The notes under the pieces are model-generated. The model made no database searches. It saw nothing but the letters and a program-made list of their open reading frames with translations, and was not told where the DNA came from. A DNA stretch of 18,971 bases from an uncultured Candidatus Peregrinibacteria bacterium (lineage in GTDB: Bacteria > Patescibacteriota > Gracilibacteria > CAIRYL01): contig CAIRYL010000029.1 of NCBI GenBank assembly GCA_903882825.1, forward strand, positions 1-18,971. The letters run 5' to 3'. The translations under genes were made by a program, and so were the position numbers. This document shows, in pieces, positions 7,421-14,802 of the stretch; positions within the stretch are counted from its first letter, which is position 1, and every line of letters starts with the position of its first letter.

Positions 7421-9742
7421 GGATTTGCATTTGAGTATTCAGCAACCTTTGGACAAGCGGTGCGGAGTGCGAGTGGAACAAAGAAAAAAGATTTGGAAAA
7501 TGAATATAGCAAAGCCATTTTATTCGATTACTCGTACCGATATTTTTATAACGATGGATACGGAAAAGAATACAAAATCCTCAATCTGGCAGATTCAAGA
7601 CACGAAGAAAATAGAAAACTCTATTTAACAGCTAGTCTTCTCACTTTTTATCAACAAAAGCGAATTTTTGCAGAACACCCACAAGAGGCAAAAGAATACC
7701 TCCTCGAAAATCCGCTTTTTGTATTTGTGGGAAGCAGTGTTAACGCCGTGAGAAAACAAGGTGATCGAGAGGTTTCTGATGTCGTGGATATTTTGCAATT
7801 TCTTCAACAATTTACCGAAAAAAGATCCCAAAGCATTGCCCATTTGCAAAAACTCCTGAGTGGAAATACGGGGCTTGTGGATACTGGAGGACGAGATATT
7901 TTTCGCAATGATTTTTGGTACTTAACAAAACAAAATGAGATTCCCGAAAAAGTGTATGAAGATATTCTTAAAACAGTTTTTCATGCATCGGTTTCTGGAC
8001 AAAAAATTCATATCGAAAATCTGAAAGGCGTCGATGGAGAAATAGGACTTCGGTATGGAGAAAATGAATATTTTGGACTTATTTATGTTGGGGATGACGC
8101 AAAACTCATAAAACTCTGCGAAGAACAGGAGTTTTTGGTTTCGGAAAAACCTTTCTCCAATTCGCTCTTTAAAGAAATAAGCAAAAACCATTCTCCCATC
8201 AACATTCTTATCGGATCAAAAAAGTTTACTGAAGGCTGGAATAGTTATCGTGTGAGTACCATGGGACTTATGAATATTGGACGGAGTGAAGGTTCGGAAA
8301 TTATTCAGCTTTTTGGACGAGGAGTACGACTGAAAGGAAAAAACTTTTGCCTTAAGCGAAGCAAAAAAACAGATGGATACAAATTATCGGAATTTATTCC
8401 TCTTCTCGAAACACTTCATATCTTTGGAGTTCGTGCAGACTATATGGAACAATTTCGGCAATATCTTGAGGCAGAAGGACTTCCAACAGGAAATATGGAA
8501 GAAATTCTTTTGCCAGTATTGAAGAACTACAATCCTCAGAAAAAACTCAAAGTTTTGCGCTTGCCAAAAGGAAAAGACTTTAAAAAATCAGGAGAAATTG
8601 TTTCTGTAAAACCCGAAACAGACGATCGAAAAAAAACGGTCACGGTAGACTACATGCCAAAAATTCAAGCTTTGCAGGCTAAAGGAATGCACAGAAATGA
8701 AATTGCGGCAGAGCCACCAAAAGGAAAACTCACAGTAGAACACCTCGCATTTCTTGATTTTGAAAAACTCTTTTTTGATCTCCAAACTTTTAAAAACGAA
8801 AAATCGTGGAATATTCTTTCTTTTTCTCAGGAAAACACACGGATTATTTTGGAAAACTCTGATTGGTATATTCTCTACATTCAACCAGAATCTTTGGAGT
8901 TTTCCCAAAAGAACATTCCGCTCTGGCAAGAAATAGCTCTTACTCTCCTCAAAAAATATATTATTGCCCTGTATACCTTTCAACAATCAAAATGGGAAGC
9001 ACCCCTTTTAGAATATCAGGATTTGCAAGACAATGACCCGAATTTTGTGGAAGAATATAGTATTTCTCTTGCTGATTCTGAAAAATCTCCTCTTGAAAAA
9101 CTCATAAAATTCAAAGCTCTTTTAGCAGAAGAAAAGAAAAAAGGAGTTTCAAGCCAAAAAGAAAACATATATCACCCACTTCTCTTCACCCATTTGGATA
9201 TTCATCTTTATAGCCCTCTTGTTTCTCTTAAAAAAAATGGGATTGAAATATCAGTAAGCCCAGTATGCCTTAATGAAGGAGAGCAACAATTTATCGAAGA
9301 TTTACAAAAGTATTTCAAAAAAAACAATGAGCAATTTGCTAAAAAAGAAGTCTTTCTTCTCCGAAACAAAAGCAAAACAGGGATCGGATTCTTTGAAGCG
9401 GGAAACTTTTATCCCGACTTTATTCTTTGGATTTTAGAAGGAGAAAAACAACACATTATCTTTATTGATCCAAAGGGGATAAGAAATCTCGATCTCGAAA
9501 AAGACCGAAAACTTAATTTTTCACAACGCATAAAAGAAAAGGAAGAACAAATGAAGGAAAAAGATCCTTATATTTTTCTGCACTCTTTTATTCTCTCCAT
9601 TACTCCCTTTGAAAGCCTCCTCAATACTCAAGAGACAAGACAAGAACTAGAACATAAAAATATACTTTTTCAAAAGGATGATATTGAGTACATTGGAAAA
9701 ATCTTCCAAAAAGCCATGGAGATATCTTCTTATCCCTCATGA
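7421..9742 (+). pseudogene. res: Type III-like Res subunit, C-terminal part (separated by IS)
   Basis: The remaining 773 codons of res. It begins GFAFEYSATFGQAV, with motif III SAT at 7439-7447, then carries the second helicase lobe: LIGSKKFTEGWNSYRVSTMG and the motif VI QLFGRGVRLKGKNF. Near the end FYPDFILW followed by IIFIDPKGI forms a PD-(D/E)XK nuclease centre in which the second acidic residue is D, at roughly residues 948-972 of the rejoined protein. No motif is missing and no other frameshift is seen, so the IS is the only lesion. GTG at 7460 is just the first available start and has no ribosome site. The fragment lacks Walker A and would not work alone. Restriction is probably off unless the IS excises. 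Confidence 0.9.
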
Positions 9743-9946
9743 TGCTGTACAAACGAAATATGAGCTTTGCACTCCTTTCCAAGAAGTTTGGAAATTGATA
9801 TTTGGAAAGAAAAATGTTACAAGTCTTCAAGTAAAATTTCCTTGTACTAAAAAATCCTCTTTGAGAGACTTTATAAGAGCTTTCTCCTAATCAAAATTAT
9901 GGTCACTATGTATACACCGAAAAAAATTCGTAGTCGCCGGACAGGG

Positions 9947-10018
9947 GAGCCAGTTAGACAAAAAAAGCTCTAAAATCTCGATTCGGGGATTTTTTAAGCG
10001 CCTTCCAAGCGGTTCGGA
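9947..10018 (+). repeat. Diverged 72-bp dispersed repeat, copy A
   Basis: It aligns without gaps to 11382-11453 (52 of 72 identical, my count by eye). The best conserved blocks are AAGCTCTA, AATCTCGATT, the TTTT-AAG-GCCTT stretch and GTTCGGA. It contains a hairpin at 9972-9993. Confidence 0.65.
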
Positions 10019-10066
10019 TGACCTTTGAAAGTCCCTTGGGAAACAAAGGATGGAATACTCCTTGCT

Positions 10067-10100
10067 GGTTCCATACTCTCCCGAAGGGAGGTGTGGAACC
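10067..10100 (+). other. Strong stem-loop
   Basis: GGTTCCATAC pairs with GTGTGGAACC, and CTCCC with GGGAG around a GAA loop, with one bulged T. This is the most stable hairpin in the non-coding stretch. No T-run follows it on either side, so it is not an ordinary intrinsic terminator. Confidence 0.6.
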
Positions 10101-10178
10101 GTATTGCATATAATAATCCACAGTTTGGCTCTCGCGAAAACTATGGAGCTAGCGGATATATATCAAATTTTTTTTAAA

Positions 10179-10574
10179 TTATTCCTTAAAAAGCTGAATA
10201 CTAATAGCCTTGTGTACTTTTTGAATATGTGGAAGAAACATAACATATCCATCATTTACTAAATTTCCAAAAATTTCTGCTCTATTAAGCTGAAATTCTT
10301 GAGGGATAGATGTATTGTTTCCAGTATATATAATGCTTCCTGTATTCTTATTCTTTTTCTTTTTTCCTTCTTTAAATTTTCCTTCCAATGCTTCTTGGGG
10401 GGTATCATCCCCTGAAAGATTTGCATAAGTATCTTCGCTCCATACTGTTGCAACAGTATCTTGAATTTCATTATGAATATCAAAACTAACGATGACGATA
10501 TCATTAGGAAGCAATCCTTCTTTTTTTATTGGTACTAAAATGGTACCTCCGTCCTCTTGTTTAAATTGAACCAT
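10179..10574 (-). CDS. Hypothetical protein, 131 aa
   Basis: I do not recognise this protein. It starts MVQFKQEDGGTILVPIKKEG and reads like an alternating strand-rich N-terminal half (DIVIVSFDIHNEIQDTVATV). A lysine-rich linker (GKFKEGKKKKNKNTG) follows, then a second half ending VHKAISIQLFKE. There is no signal peptide or membrane segment. The protein looks natural in composition and a possible promoter lies about 100 nt upstream (TTGACT...TAAAGT). It sits alone, opposite to its neighbours, between two diverged repeats. No clear Shine-Dalgarno is present. It may be a small accessory or cargo gene; the function is unknown. Confidence 0.55.
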   Translation of the reverse strand: MVQFKQEDGGTILVPIKKEGLLPNDIVIVSFDIHNEIQDTVATVWSEDTYANLSGDDTPQEALEGKFKEGKKKKNKNTGSIIYTGNNTSIPQEFQLNRAEIFGNLVNDGYVMFLPHIQKVHKAISIQLFKE

Positions 10575-10670
10575 GACACCATTTCTTCTTTTATTTTTTT
10601 ATTACACACCCTTTAAGTTCTATGGGATTACTTGCTAGTGTATTCATATAAAGAAGAAAAATTAGGCGAC

Positions 10671-10698
10671 ACTTTACCTCAAAATTTTCAAAAGTCAA
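10671..10698 (-). promoter_or_regulatory. Candidate sigma70-type promoter for the 131-aa gene
   Basis: On the minus strand TTGACT (10698-10693) and TAAAGT (10676-10671) are 16 nt apart. The -35 matches 5 of 6 and the -10 matches 4 of 6. It would give a leader of about 90 nt. Confidence 0.35.
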
Positions 10699-10975
10699 TA
10701 CAAATTTTAAAAACTCTTACCATCTATACCCTCTTACTTTTGTTTTTGCGAGAGTGAAAGTGGTTTTGTAGTTTGTATATTCTCCCGCTGGCTCGCACAC
10801 TCGCACAGCTAAACCTGTAAATATTAGAATACTTCTTCTTTTTTTGAGTCTAAAAAAGCTCCCGCTTACGCAATAAGCCAATCCAAAAAAGTATAAGCCT
10901 TTTCATAAAGCCACAAACTCAAAAATCTAAAAATCATCGGGAATAACACCATAAAAAATCTCTCATCAGAAACTT

Positions 10976-11004
10976 TTGAAATTTCTTTTTAAAAAGCGTA
11001 TTAT
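10976..11004 (+). promoter_or_regulatory. Candidate sigma70-type promoter for the 84-aa gene
   Basis: TTGAAA (10976-10981), a 17-nt spacer and TATTAT (10999-11004). Transcription would start near 11011, leaving a leader of only about 15 nt with no Shine-Dalgarno. Confidence 0.5.
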
Positions 11005-11025
11005 AAAAAGATTTTTACAAAAAAA

Positions 11026-11280
11026 ATGTACGAAGGAGAAGCAGACCAAGCGGCAAGAGATGCAATAATGGCAATAGACCAATTAAATTTAGTGGAAGCG
11101 GCTTCTATAGTTTATAATTGGGAAGCAATACTTGTTGAACACGCAGGATTGAGAGATGCACTTGAAAGACTAAAGACATTGAAAGAACGACTACTTTTAA
11201 CTCCAAGTTTTCAAGGAAGAATGAGAGAGTGGTTCGAAAATATTTCCCAAGAACAATCAAAAGAAACTCCTCAAGCATAA
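11026..11280 (+). CDS. Hypothetical small helical protein, 84 aa
   Basis: I do not recognise it. It starts MYEGEADQAARDAIMAIDQL and is acidic and almost wholly helix-forming, with a leucine-rich amphipathic middle (AGLRDALERLKTLKERLLL) and a polar tail. It has no signal peptide, membrane segment or metal motif. A well-formed promoter lies directly upstream, and the ATG comes about 15 nt after the predicted transcript start with only an A-run before it. This supports a real, independently transcribed gene. It is followed by the second diverged 72-bp repeat. It could be an antitoxin-like or regulatory protein, but nothing in the sequence proves that. Confidence 0.6.
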   Translation: MYEGEADQAARDAIMAIDQLNLVEAASIVYNWEAILVEHAGLRDALERLKTLKERLLLTPSFQGRMREWFENISQEQSKETPQA

Positions 11281-11557
11281 CAAACGTAAAAATAATCAAA
11301 AACATTAAAAGTATTTTCAAACCTTCGTTTCATGTATCGTAAAGAGTAACTGCACTCGGTTCTAAATAAGAACGAAACAGTGAGTCATTTTGACAACGCA
11401 AGCTCTAGAATCTCGATTTTTTGCTTTTTAAAGTGCCTTTACGTCAGTTCGGACAATTTTTGTATAGGCGTATTTTTATCTAAAAAATTATCTCTTATAA
11501 TATAAGGATTTGTTTCATAAAACAGAGAAAATATTTGTGGTGGGGTTCGTAAAAAAA
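11281..11557. other. Intergenic region containing diverged repeat copy B
   Basis: No gene seen in 277 nt. GTTCT/AGAAC around a 5-nt loop (near 11359-11373) forms a small hairpin just before the repeat. A TATAAT hexamer at 11496-11501 has no good -35. The T7 run needed to end the tRNA transcript lies at its right edge (A7 at 11551-11557 on +). Confidence 0.5.
11382..11453 (+). repeat. Diverged 72-bp dispersed repeat, copy B
   Basis: It aligns without gaps to 9947-10018 at a constant offset of 1435, in the same orientation. It keeps AATC/GATT pairing followed by T-runs, so a hairpin is conserved although the bases differ. Confidence 0.65.
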
Positions 11558-11632
11558 TGGTTGCGGGGGGCGGATTCGAACCGCCGACCTCCGGGTTATG
11601 AGCCCGGCGAGATGCCACTTCTCTACCCCGCG
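11558..11632 (-). tRNA. Initiator tRNA-fMet (CAU)
   Basis: A full cloverleaf can be read on the minus strand. The acceptor CGCGGGG pairs with CCCCGCA, leaving C1 opposite A72. The D stem is GAGA/TCTC with A11-U24, and the anticodon stem CCGGG/CCCGG carries the loop CTCATAA (anticodon CAT). The T arm is GGCGG-TTCGAAT-CCGCC. A73 and CCA are encoded. The C1xA72 mismatch, A11-U24 and the three G-C pairs next to the anticodon loop are the classical marks of a bacterial initiator tRNA rather than elongator Met or Ile2. The D loop is short, making it 75 nt with CCA. Seven T residues follow the CCA directly and may end transcription. Confidence 0.95.
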
Positions 11633-11686
11633 ATACCGGTTTTTCATACTCTTTTATTCTTTCCAAAAGAGCATACGAGACGGTAT
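11633..11686. repeat. Nested inverted repeats between tRNA-fMet and cinA
   Basis: ATACCG (11633-11638) pairs with CGGTAT (11681-11686). Inside it CTCTTTT (11649-11655) pairs with AAAAGAG (11665-11671). It abuts the 5' end of the tRNA and is upstream of the cinA-like gene, so it could act on either divergent transcript. Confidence 0.5.
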
Positions 11687-11716
11687 CATGGAGATTGTCT
11701 TTTTGTCTACCTTTTT

Positions 11717-12193
11717 ATGGATATTTTTTCACTTGCAGATGAGATTATACACAAAGCGACACAGCAAAAAAAAACTATCTCTACCGCCGAAAGTATTACT
11801 GGCGGACGTATTGCGAGTGCTTTTACACTGGTTTCTGGAGCATCTGCAGTATTTATAGGAGGGGTGGTGGCATATAGTGAACATTCTAAAATTCACTCAG
11901 CGGGAGTTCCGGTGGAAGAAATACGAAAAACACATGGATATTCCGAGGAAACTGCAAAGTATATGGCAGAACGAGTGCGTCGACGAAATATTTCAGATAT
12001 TGGGATTTCTACCACAGGATGTGCCGGACCGGTTGAGGTTTTTGGTTTTAAAAAGGGAGAAGTAGTTTTTGGGCTTTCTGTACGTGGAAAAGAAACAGAA
12101 ATTTTTCGAGAAATATTTTTAGGAACGCGAGAAGAAGTTCAAGAGAAAGCAACGAAGTTTGCATTGCAAAAAATATTGGAAGAATTGCATTGA
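11717..12193 (+). CDS. CinA C-terminal domain protein (putative nicotinamide-nucleotide amidase)
   Basis: A stand-alone CinA-C domain of 158 aa. Family members with proven activity deamidate NMN to NaMN in pyridine nucleotide recycling; activity here is inferred. Visible motifs are TAESITGGRIASAFTLVSGAS (consensus AES-C-TGG, with I here for C), FIGGVVAYSEHSK, YSEETAKYMAE, and IGISTTGCAGP. After TGCAGP the usual GGT-KP-G loop is altered to VEVFGFKKGEV. The ATG at 11717 starts just before the family's conserved first helix. An upstream reading from 11510 translates the antisense of the tRNA gene and is not real. No Shine-Dalgarno; the leader is T-rich. It heads a compact operon with the next two genes, starting 35 nt before the next one. 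Confidence 0.85.
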   Translation: MDIFSLADEIIHKATQQKKTISTAESITGGRIASAFTLVSGASAVFIGGVVAYSEHSKIHSAGVPVEEIRKTHGYSEETAKYMAERVRRRNISDIGISTTGCAGPVEVFGFKKGEVVFGLSVRGKETEIFREIFLGTREEVQEKATKFALQKILEELH

Positions 12194-12228
12194 AAAGAGT
12201 AGTATGAATGCAGATTTTCTCTTATTTT

Positions 12229-13938
12229 ATGCCCAATTGCCTTCAATGTGCACAAAATTTTTCTGTTTTTCCTGAAGATCTCGAGTTTTTAAAAAAATTG
12301 TCGCCAAAAATTGGAGAAAAAGTGTATGAAATTCCTCCTCCAACCCTTTGTCCAGACTGCCGAAAGCAACGGAGAATGGCATTTTTAAATATCACGAATT
12401 TGTATTCTCGAGAATGTGCGGCGACGAAAAAAATAATTATTTCTAATTTTTCAAAAGAGAAGGAAAACGTTGTGTATGATATTGCTTTTTGGTGGGGAGA
12501 CGGTTGGGATCGGCTTGCTACCGGAAGAGCGTATGATTTTTCCAAAAGTTTTTTTGAGCAGTTTGCAGAACTTTTAAAAGTTGCACCCCTTCCTGCATTA
12601 CATCGTGCGCCCAGTTTTGACGAAAACTCCGACTATACAAACTATGCCGGAAAAAATAAAAATTGTTACCTTCTTTTTGACTCTGATAAAAATAGAGATT
12701 GTATTTACTGTCACTCGATTAATTCTTCCGAAAATGTTTTAGATTCCTTTCGTCTTACCACTTGTGAGCTTTGTTACGAGACCATTGATAGTGTGAATTG
12801 TTACGATTGTCGATTTATCCAGAATTGTCAAAACTGTAGTGATAGCTGGTTTTTATCCAATTGTATCGGATGTAAAAACTGCTTTGGAAGCGTTAATCTT
12901 CGAAATAAACAGTATTATTTTTGCAATCAGCCCCTCACGAAAGAAGCGTATCTCGATAAAATACAAGCTTTAAGACTTCATGATTATCTTCATATTGAGC
13001 AATGGAAAAGGGAATTTGATCGTATAAAAAAGACATTCCCTCAAAAATTTATGGAGGGGTTCCAGAACGAAAATGTCCTTGGGAATTACCTGACAAACTG
13101 TAAAGACGCATATTATTGTTTTGATTCCCGAAAACTTTGGAGTTGTGCATATATTGACCGATGTTTTGACGATGCAAAAAATTGTATGGATTGTACTGAA
13201 GTAGGAGACATGGCAGAGCTTTTATATGAATGTACTAGTTCGGGATATAATGCCAATTCTAATCTTTTTGTTGCCAACACGCTCGGGCAACTTTTTCATC
13301 TGATATATTGCTACTATTGTCCGCAAAGTTCCCATTTGTTTGGATGTATTGGTTTAAAAAATGCGAAGTACTGCATTCTTAATCGTCAATATACCAAGGA
13401 AGAGTACGAGGAACTGGTGCCAAAAATTATAGAACAGATGAAAAAAACAAGAGAATGGGGAGAATTTTTTCCCGTAGAAATTTCTCCTTTTGCGTATAAC
13501 GAAAGTTTGGCAAATGATTTTTTCCCCATGACGAAAGAACAGATAGAGGCGAAAAATCTTGCGTCTTTTCAGAAATGGAAATGGAAAGATGAAATAACAG
13601 AAATGCCAAAAGTAACGAAGACTATAGATGCAAAAATGCTCCCGACTGAAATTTCTAAAATTCCAGATGATGTTCTTTCTTGGGCATTGCTTTGTGAAAA
13701 GAGCGGAAAACCTTTTAAAATTCAAAAATTAGAACTCGAATTTTACAGAAAGATGAATCTTCCTCTTCCTCATTTTCATCCGGATGTGAGACACAGAAAC
13801 CGTATGTCAAAAAGGAATGTTCAAAAATTATTTGATCGGAAATGTGACAAATGTGGAGTGGATATAAAAACAACATTTTCGCCAGATCTCCCAGAAAAAG
13901 TGTTGTGTGAGAAGTGTTATTTCGATGTAGTGATGTAA
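12229..13938 (+). CDS. Cysteine-ladder zinc-ribbon protein of CPR type
   Basis: About 569 aa with some 34 cysteines. It starts with a zinc-ribbon-like pair: CLQC at the very N-terminus, then PPPTLCPDCRKQRRMAF. A segment YDIAFWWGDGWDRLATGR-YDF follows, then a long ladder in which C-x2-C or single C recurs every 8 to 20 residues (NCYDCRFIQNCQNC, NCIGCKNC). It closes with a second ribbon, CDKCG...CEKC. I recognise this as a family that is frequent in CPR genomes, sometimes labelled Caib/BaiF family without reason; no function is known to me. The ladder could be a beta-helix-like stack with many metal sites. ATG 12229 (MPNCLQC) matches the usual family start; ATG 12208 would add seven residues. 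It lies between cinA-like and folP genes with short gaps. Confidence 0.8.
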   Translation: MPNCLQCAQNFSVFPEDLEFLKKLSPKIGEKVYEIPPPTLCPDCRKQRRMAFLNITNLYSRECAATKKIIISNFSKEKENVVYDIAFWWGDGWDRLATGRAYDFSKSFFEQFAELLKVAPLPALHRAPSFDENSDYTNYAGKNKNCYLLFDSDKNRDCIYCHSINSSENVLDSFRLTTCELCYETIDSVNCYDCRFIQNCQNCSDSWFLSNCIGCKNCFGSVNLRNKQYYFCNQPLTKEAYLDKIQALRLHDYLHIEQWKREFDRIKKTFPQKFMEGFQNENVLGNYLTNCKDAYYCFDSRKLWSCAYIDRCFDDAKNCMDCTEVGDMAELLYECTSSGYNANSNLFVANTLGQLFHLIYCYYCPQSSHLFGCIGLKNAKYCILNRQYTKEEYEELVPKIIEQMKKTREWGEFFPVEISPFAYNESLANDFFPMTKEQIEAKNLASFQKWKWKDEITEMPKVTKTIDAKMLPTEISKIPDDVLSWALLCEKSGKPFKIQKLELEFYRKMNLPLPHFHPDVRHRNRMSKRNVQKLFDRKCDKCGVDIKTTFSPDLPEKVLCEKCYFDVVM

Positions 13939-13953
13939 TCTCATTTTTCTTTC

Positions 13954-14769
13954 ATGTTTTCTCCATTCCACCCCCGTATTATGGGAATTTTAAATATTAC
14001 TCCCAATTCCTTTTCGGATGGGGGAATGTTTTTAACTCCAGAAAAGGCACTCCAACGGGCAGAAGAAATGATTCACCAAGGTGCGGATATTATTGATATT
14101 GGTGCCGAAAGTACTGCTCCAGGGAATGATCCTATTTCTGCAGAAGAAGAATGGAATCGTTTGCAAAATATTCTCCCAATACTCCTTCAAAAAAATATTC
14201 CTCTTTCTTTAGATACCAAAAAAGCCGATATTGCTGAGAAATTTTTTATACTCGGCGGGAAAATTTTAAATGATGTTTCAGGACTTTTGTATGAGGAAGA
14301 CAAAAAAATAGCGCTTTTAAAAAAATATCCAGAAACAAAAGTGATATGTATGTTTTCTCGAAATGTAAAACTTCTTCCTGATTTTTTACCAGGAGAAGAG
14401 AAAAAAATTTGGGAAGAGATACTCCCATTTTTTACAAATCGCATTTGTTTGTGTGCGTCTCATGGGATATTACCGGAACGAATTATAATAGATCCAGGAA
14501 TGGGAGGATTTGTATCTCAAAATCCAGAAGTCTCATTTGAAATTCTTCGAGATCTTTCGCGTTTGAAAATTTTTAAAACTCCTATTTTGGTAGGAACTTC
14601 ACGCAAAAGTTTTTTAAAAAATGTTTCTGATCCGATAAATCCGCACCATCGTGTGGTTTCCAGTGTTGTTTCGGCATTTATGGCATTTCAAAATGGCGCC
14701 AGTATTGTTCGGGTTCATGATGTTTTCGAAACACACGAAGCCTTAAAAACATGGGAAAAAATAAGATAA
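13954..14769 (+). CDS. folP: Dihydropteroate synthase, atypical
   Basis: A 271-aa TIM-barrel enzyme of the DHPS/pterin-binding family. DHPS joins the pterin pyrophosphate to p-aminobenzoate in folate synthesis. Family motifs in order: MGILNITPNSFSDGG, GADIIDIGAESTAPG, PLSLDTKKADIAEK, KILNDVSG, IIIDPGMGG, ILVGTSRKSF, IVRVHDV. Loop 2, usually ESTRPG, reads ESTAPG, so the arginine that helps hold the substrate is replaced by alanine. The usual M-H-M motif in the middle is replaced by CMFSRNVK. The catalytic-site SRK and RVHDV are kept. The start ATG 13954 is 15 nt after the preceding stop with no Shine-Dalgarno. No other folate gene is in the window. It is probably a DHPS, though a related pterin-binding enzyme is possible. 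Confidence 0.85.
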   Translation: MFSPFHPRIMGILNITPNSFSDGGMFLTPEKALQRAEEMIHQGADIIDIGAESTAPGNDPISAEEEWNRLQNILPILLQKNIPLSLDTKKADIAEKFFILGGKILNDVSGLLYEEDKKIALLKKYPETKVICMFSRNVKLLPDFLPGEEKKIWEEILPFFTNRICLCASHGILPERIIIDPGMGGFVSQNPEVSFEILRDLSRLKIFKTPILVGTSRKSFLKNVSDPINPHHRVVSSVVSAFMAFQNGASIVRVHDVFETHEALKTWEKIR

Positions 14770-14802
14770 ATTAATAGTATACCGATTATTCTTACAAATT
14801 TT

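Larger units (their letters stand above)
9743..10178. other. Hairpin-rich non-coding region after res
   Basis: I see no convincing gene in these 436 nt. Clear inverted repeats are: 9972-9979 with 9986-9993 (8 pairs, one G-T, loop GATTCG); CCTTTG/CAAAGG at 10022-10027 and 10044-10049 with TCCC/GGGA nested inside; a long stem at 10067-10100 (15 pairs with one bulged T, loop GAA); and 10118-10126 with 10138-10146 (one mismatch). TGGAA at 10051-10055 can instead pair with TTCCA at 10069-10073, an alternative to the long stem. The first part (9947-10018) is repeated at 11382-11453. It might be a structured RNA, a terminator region or a remnant of a mobile element. Confidence 0.55.
10575..11025. 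other. Intergenic region between two divergent small genes
   Basis: 451 nt without a supportable ORF. It holds candidate promoters for both flanking genes. GCGAGAGTG at 10748-10756 and CACACTCGC at 10796-10804 form an inverted repeat with 8 of 9 pairs across a 39-nt loop. The middle (10780-10900) is richer in GC than the ends. I see no terminator or RNA gene that I recognise. Confidence 0.45.

Noticed and set aside
1..9742. BREX or DISARM system
   Set aside because: An SNF2 helicase plus methylase could suggest these, but no PglZ, BrxC, DrmA, DrmB or DrmC is present, while the Res with SAT, motif VI and PD-(D/E)XK fits type III-like R-M. Genes left of the window are unseen.
9678..9890. 70-aa + ORF overlapping the end of res
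   Set aside because: Its downstream part (KYELCTPFQEVWKLIFG) looks protein-like and might be a remnant, but it overlaps res in another frame and has no start signal.
9947..10018. Integron attC site
   Set aside because: GTTAGAC at 9954-9960 fits the loose R' core, but there is no matching RYYYAAC partner or integrase in the window, and copy B does not keep the motif.
10050..10262. 70-aa + ORF through the hairpin region
   Set aside because: It is made from the stem-loops and an AT-rich stretch opposite the 131-aa gene; no coding character.
11439..11666. 75-aa minus-strand ORF
   Set aside because: It is the sense translation of the tRNA gene (SRRAHNPEVGGSNPPPA) and not a protein.
11510..11716. 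N-terminal extension of the CinA-like frame (RGADSNRRPPGYEPGE)
   Set aside because: This is the antisense translation of the initiator tRNA gene, a well-known artefact; the CinA domain starts at 11717.
14770..14802. Bidirectional terminator between folP and the surface protein
   Set aside because: The 33-nt gap has short AT palindromes only and no stable hairpin with a T-run.
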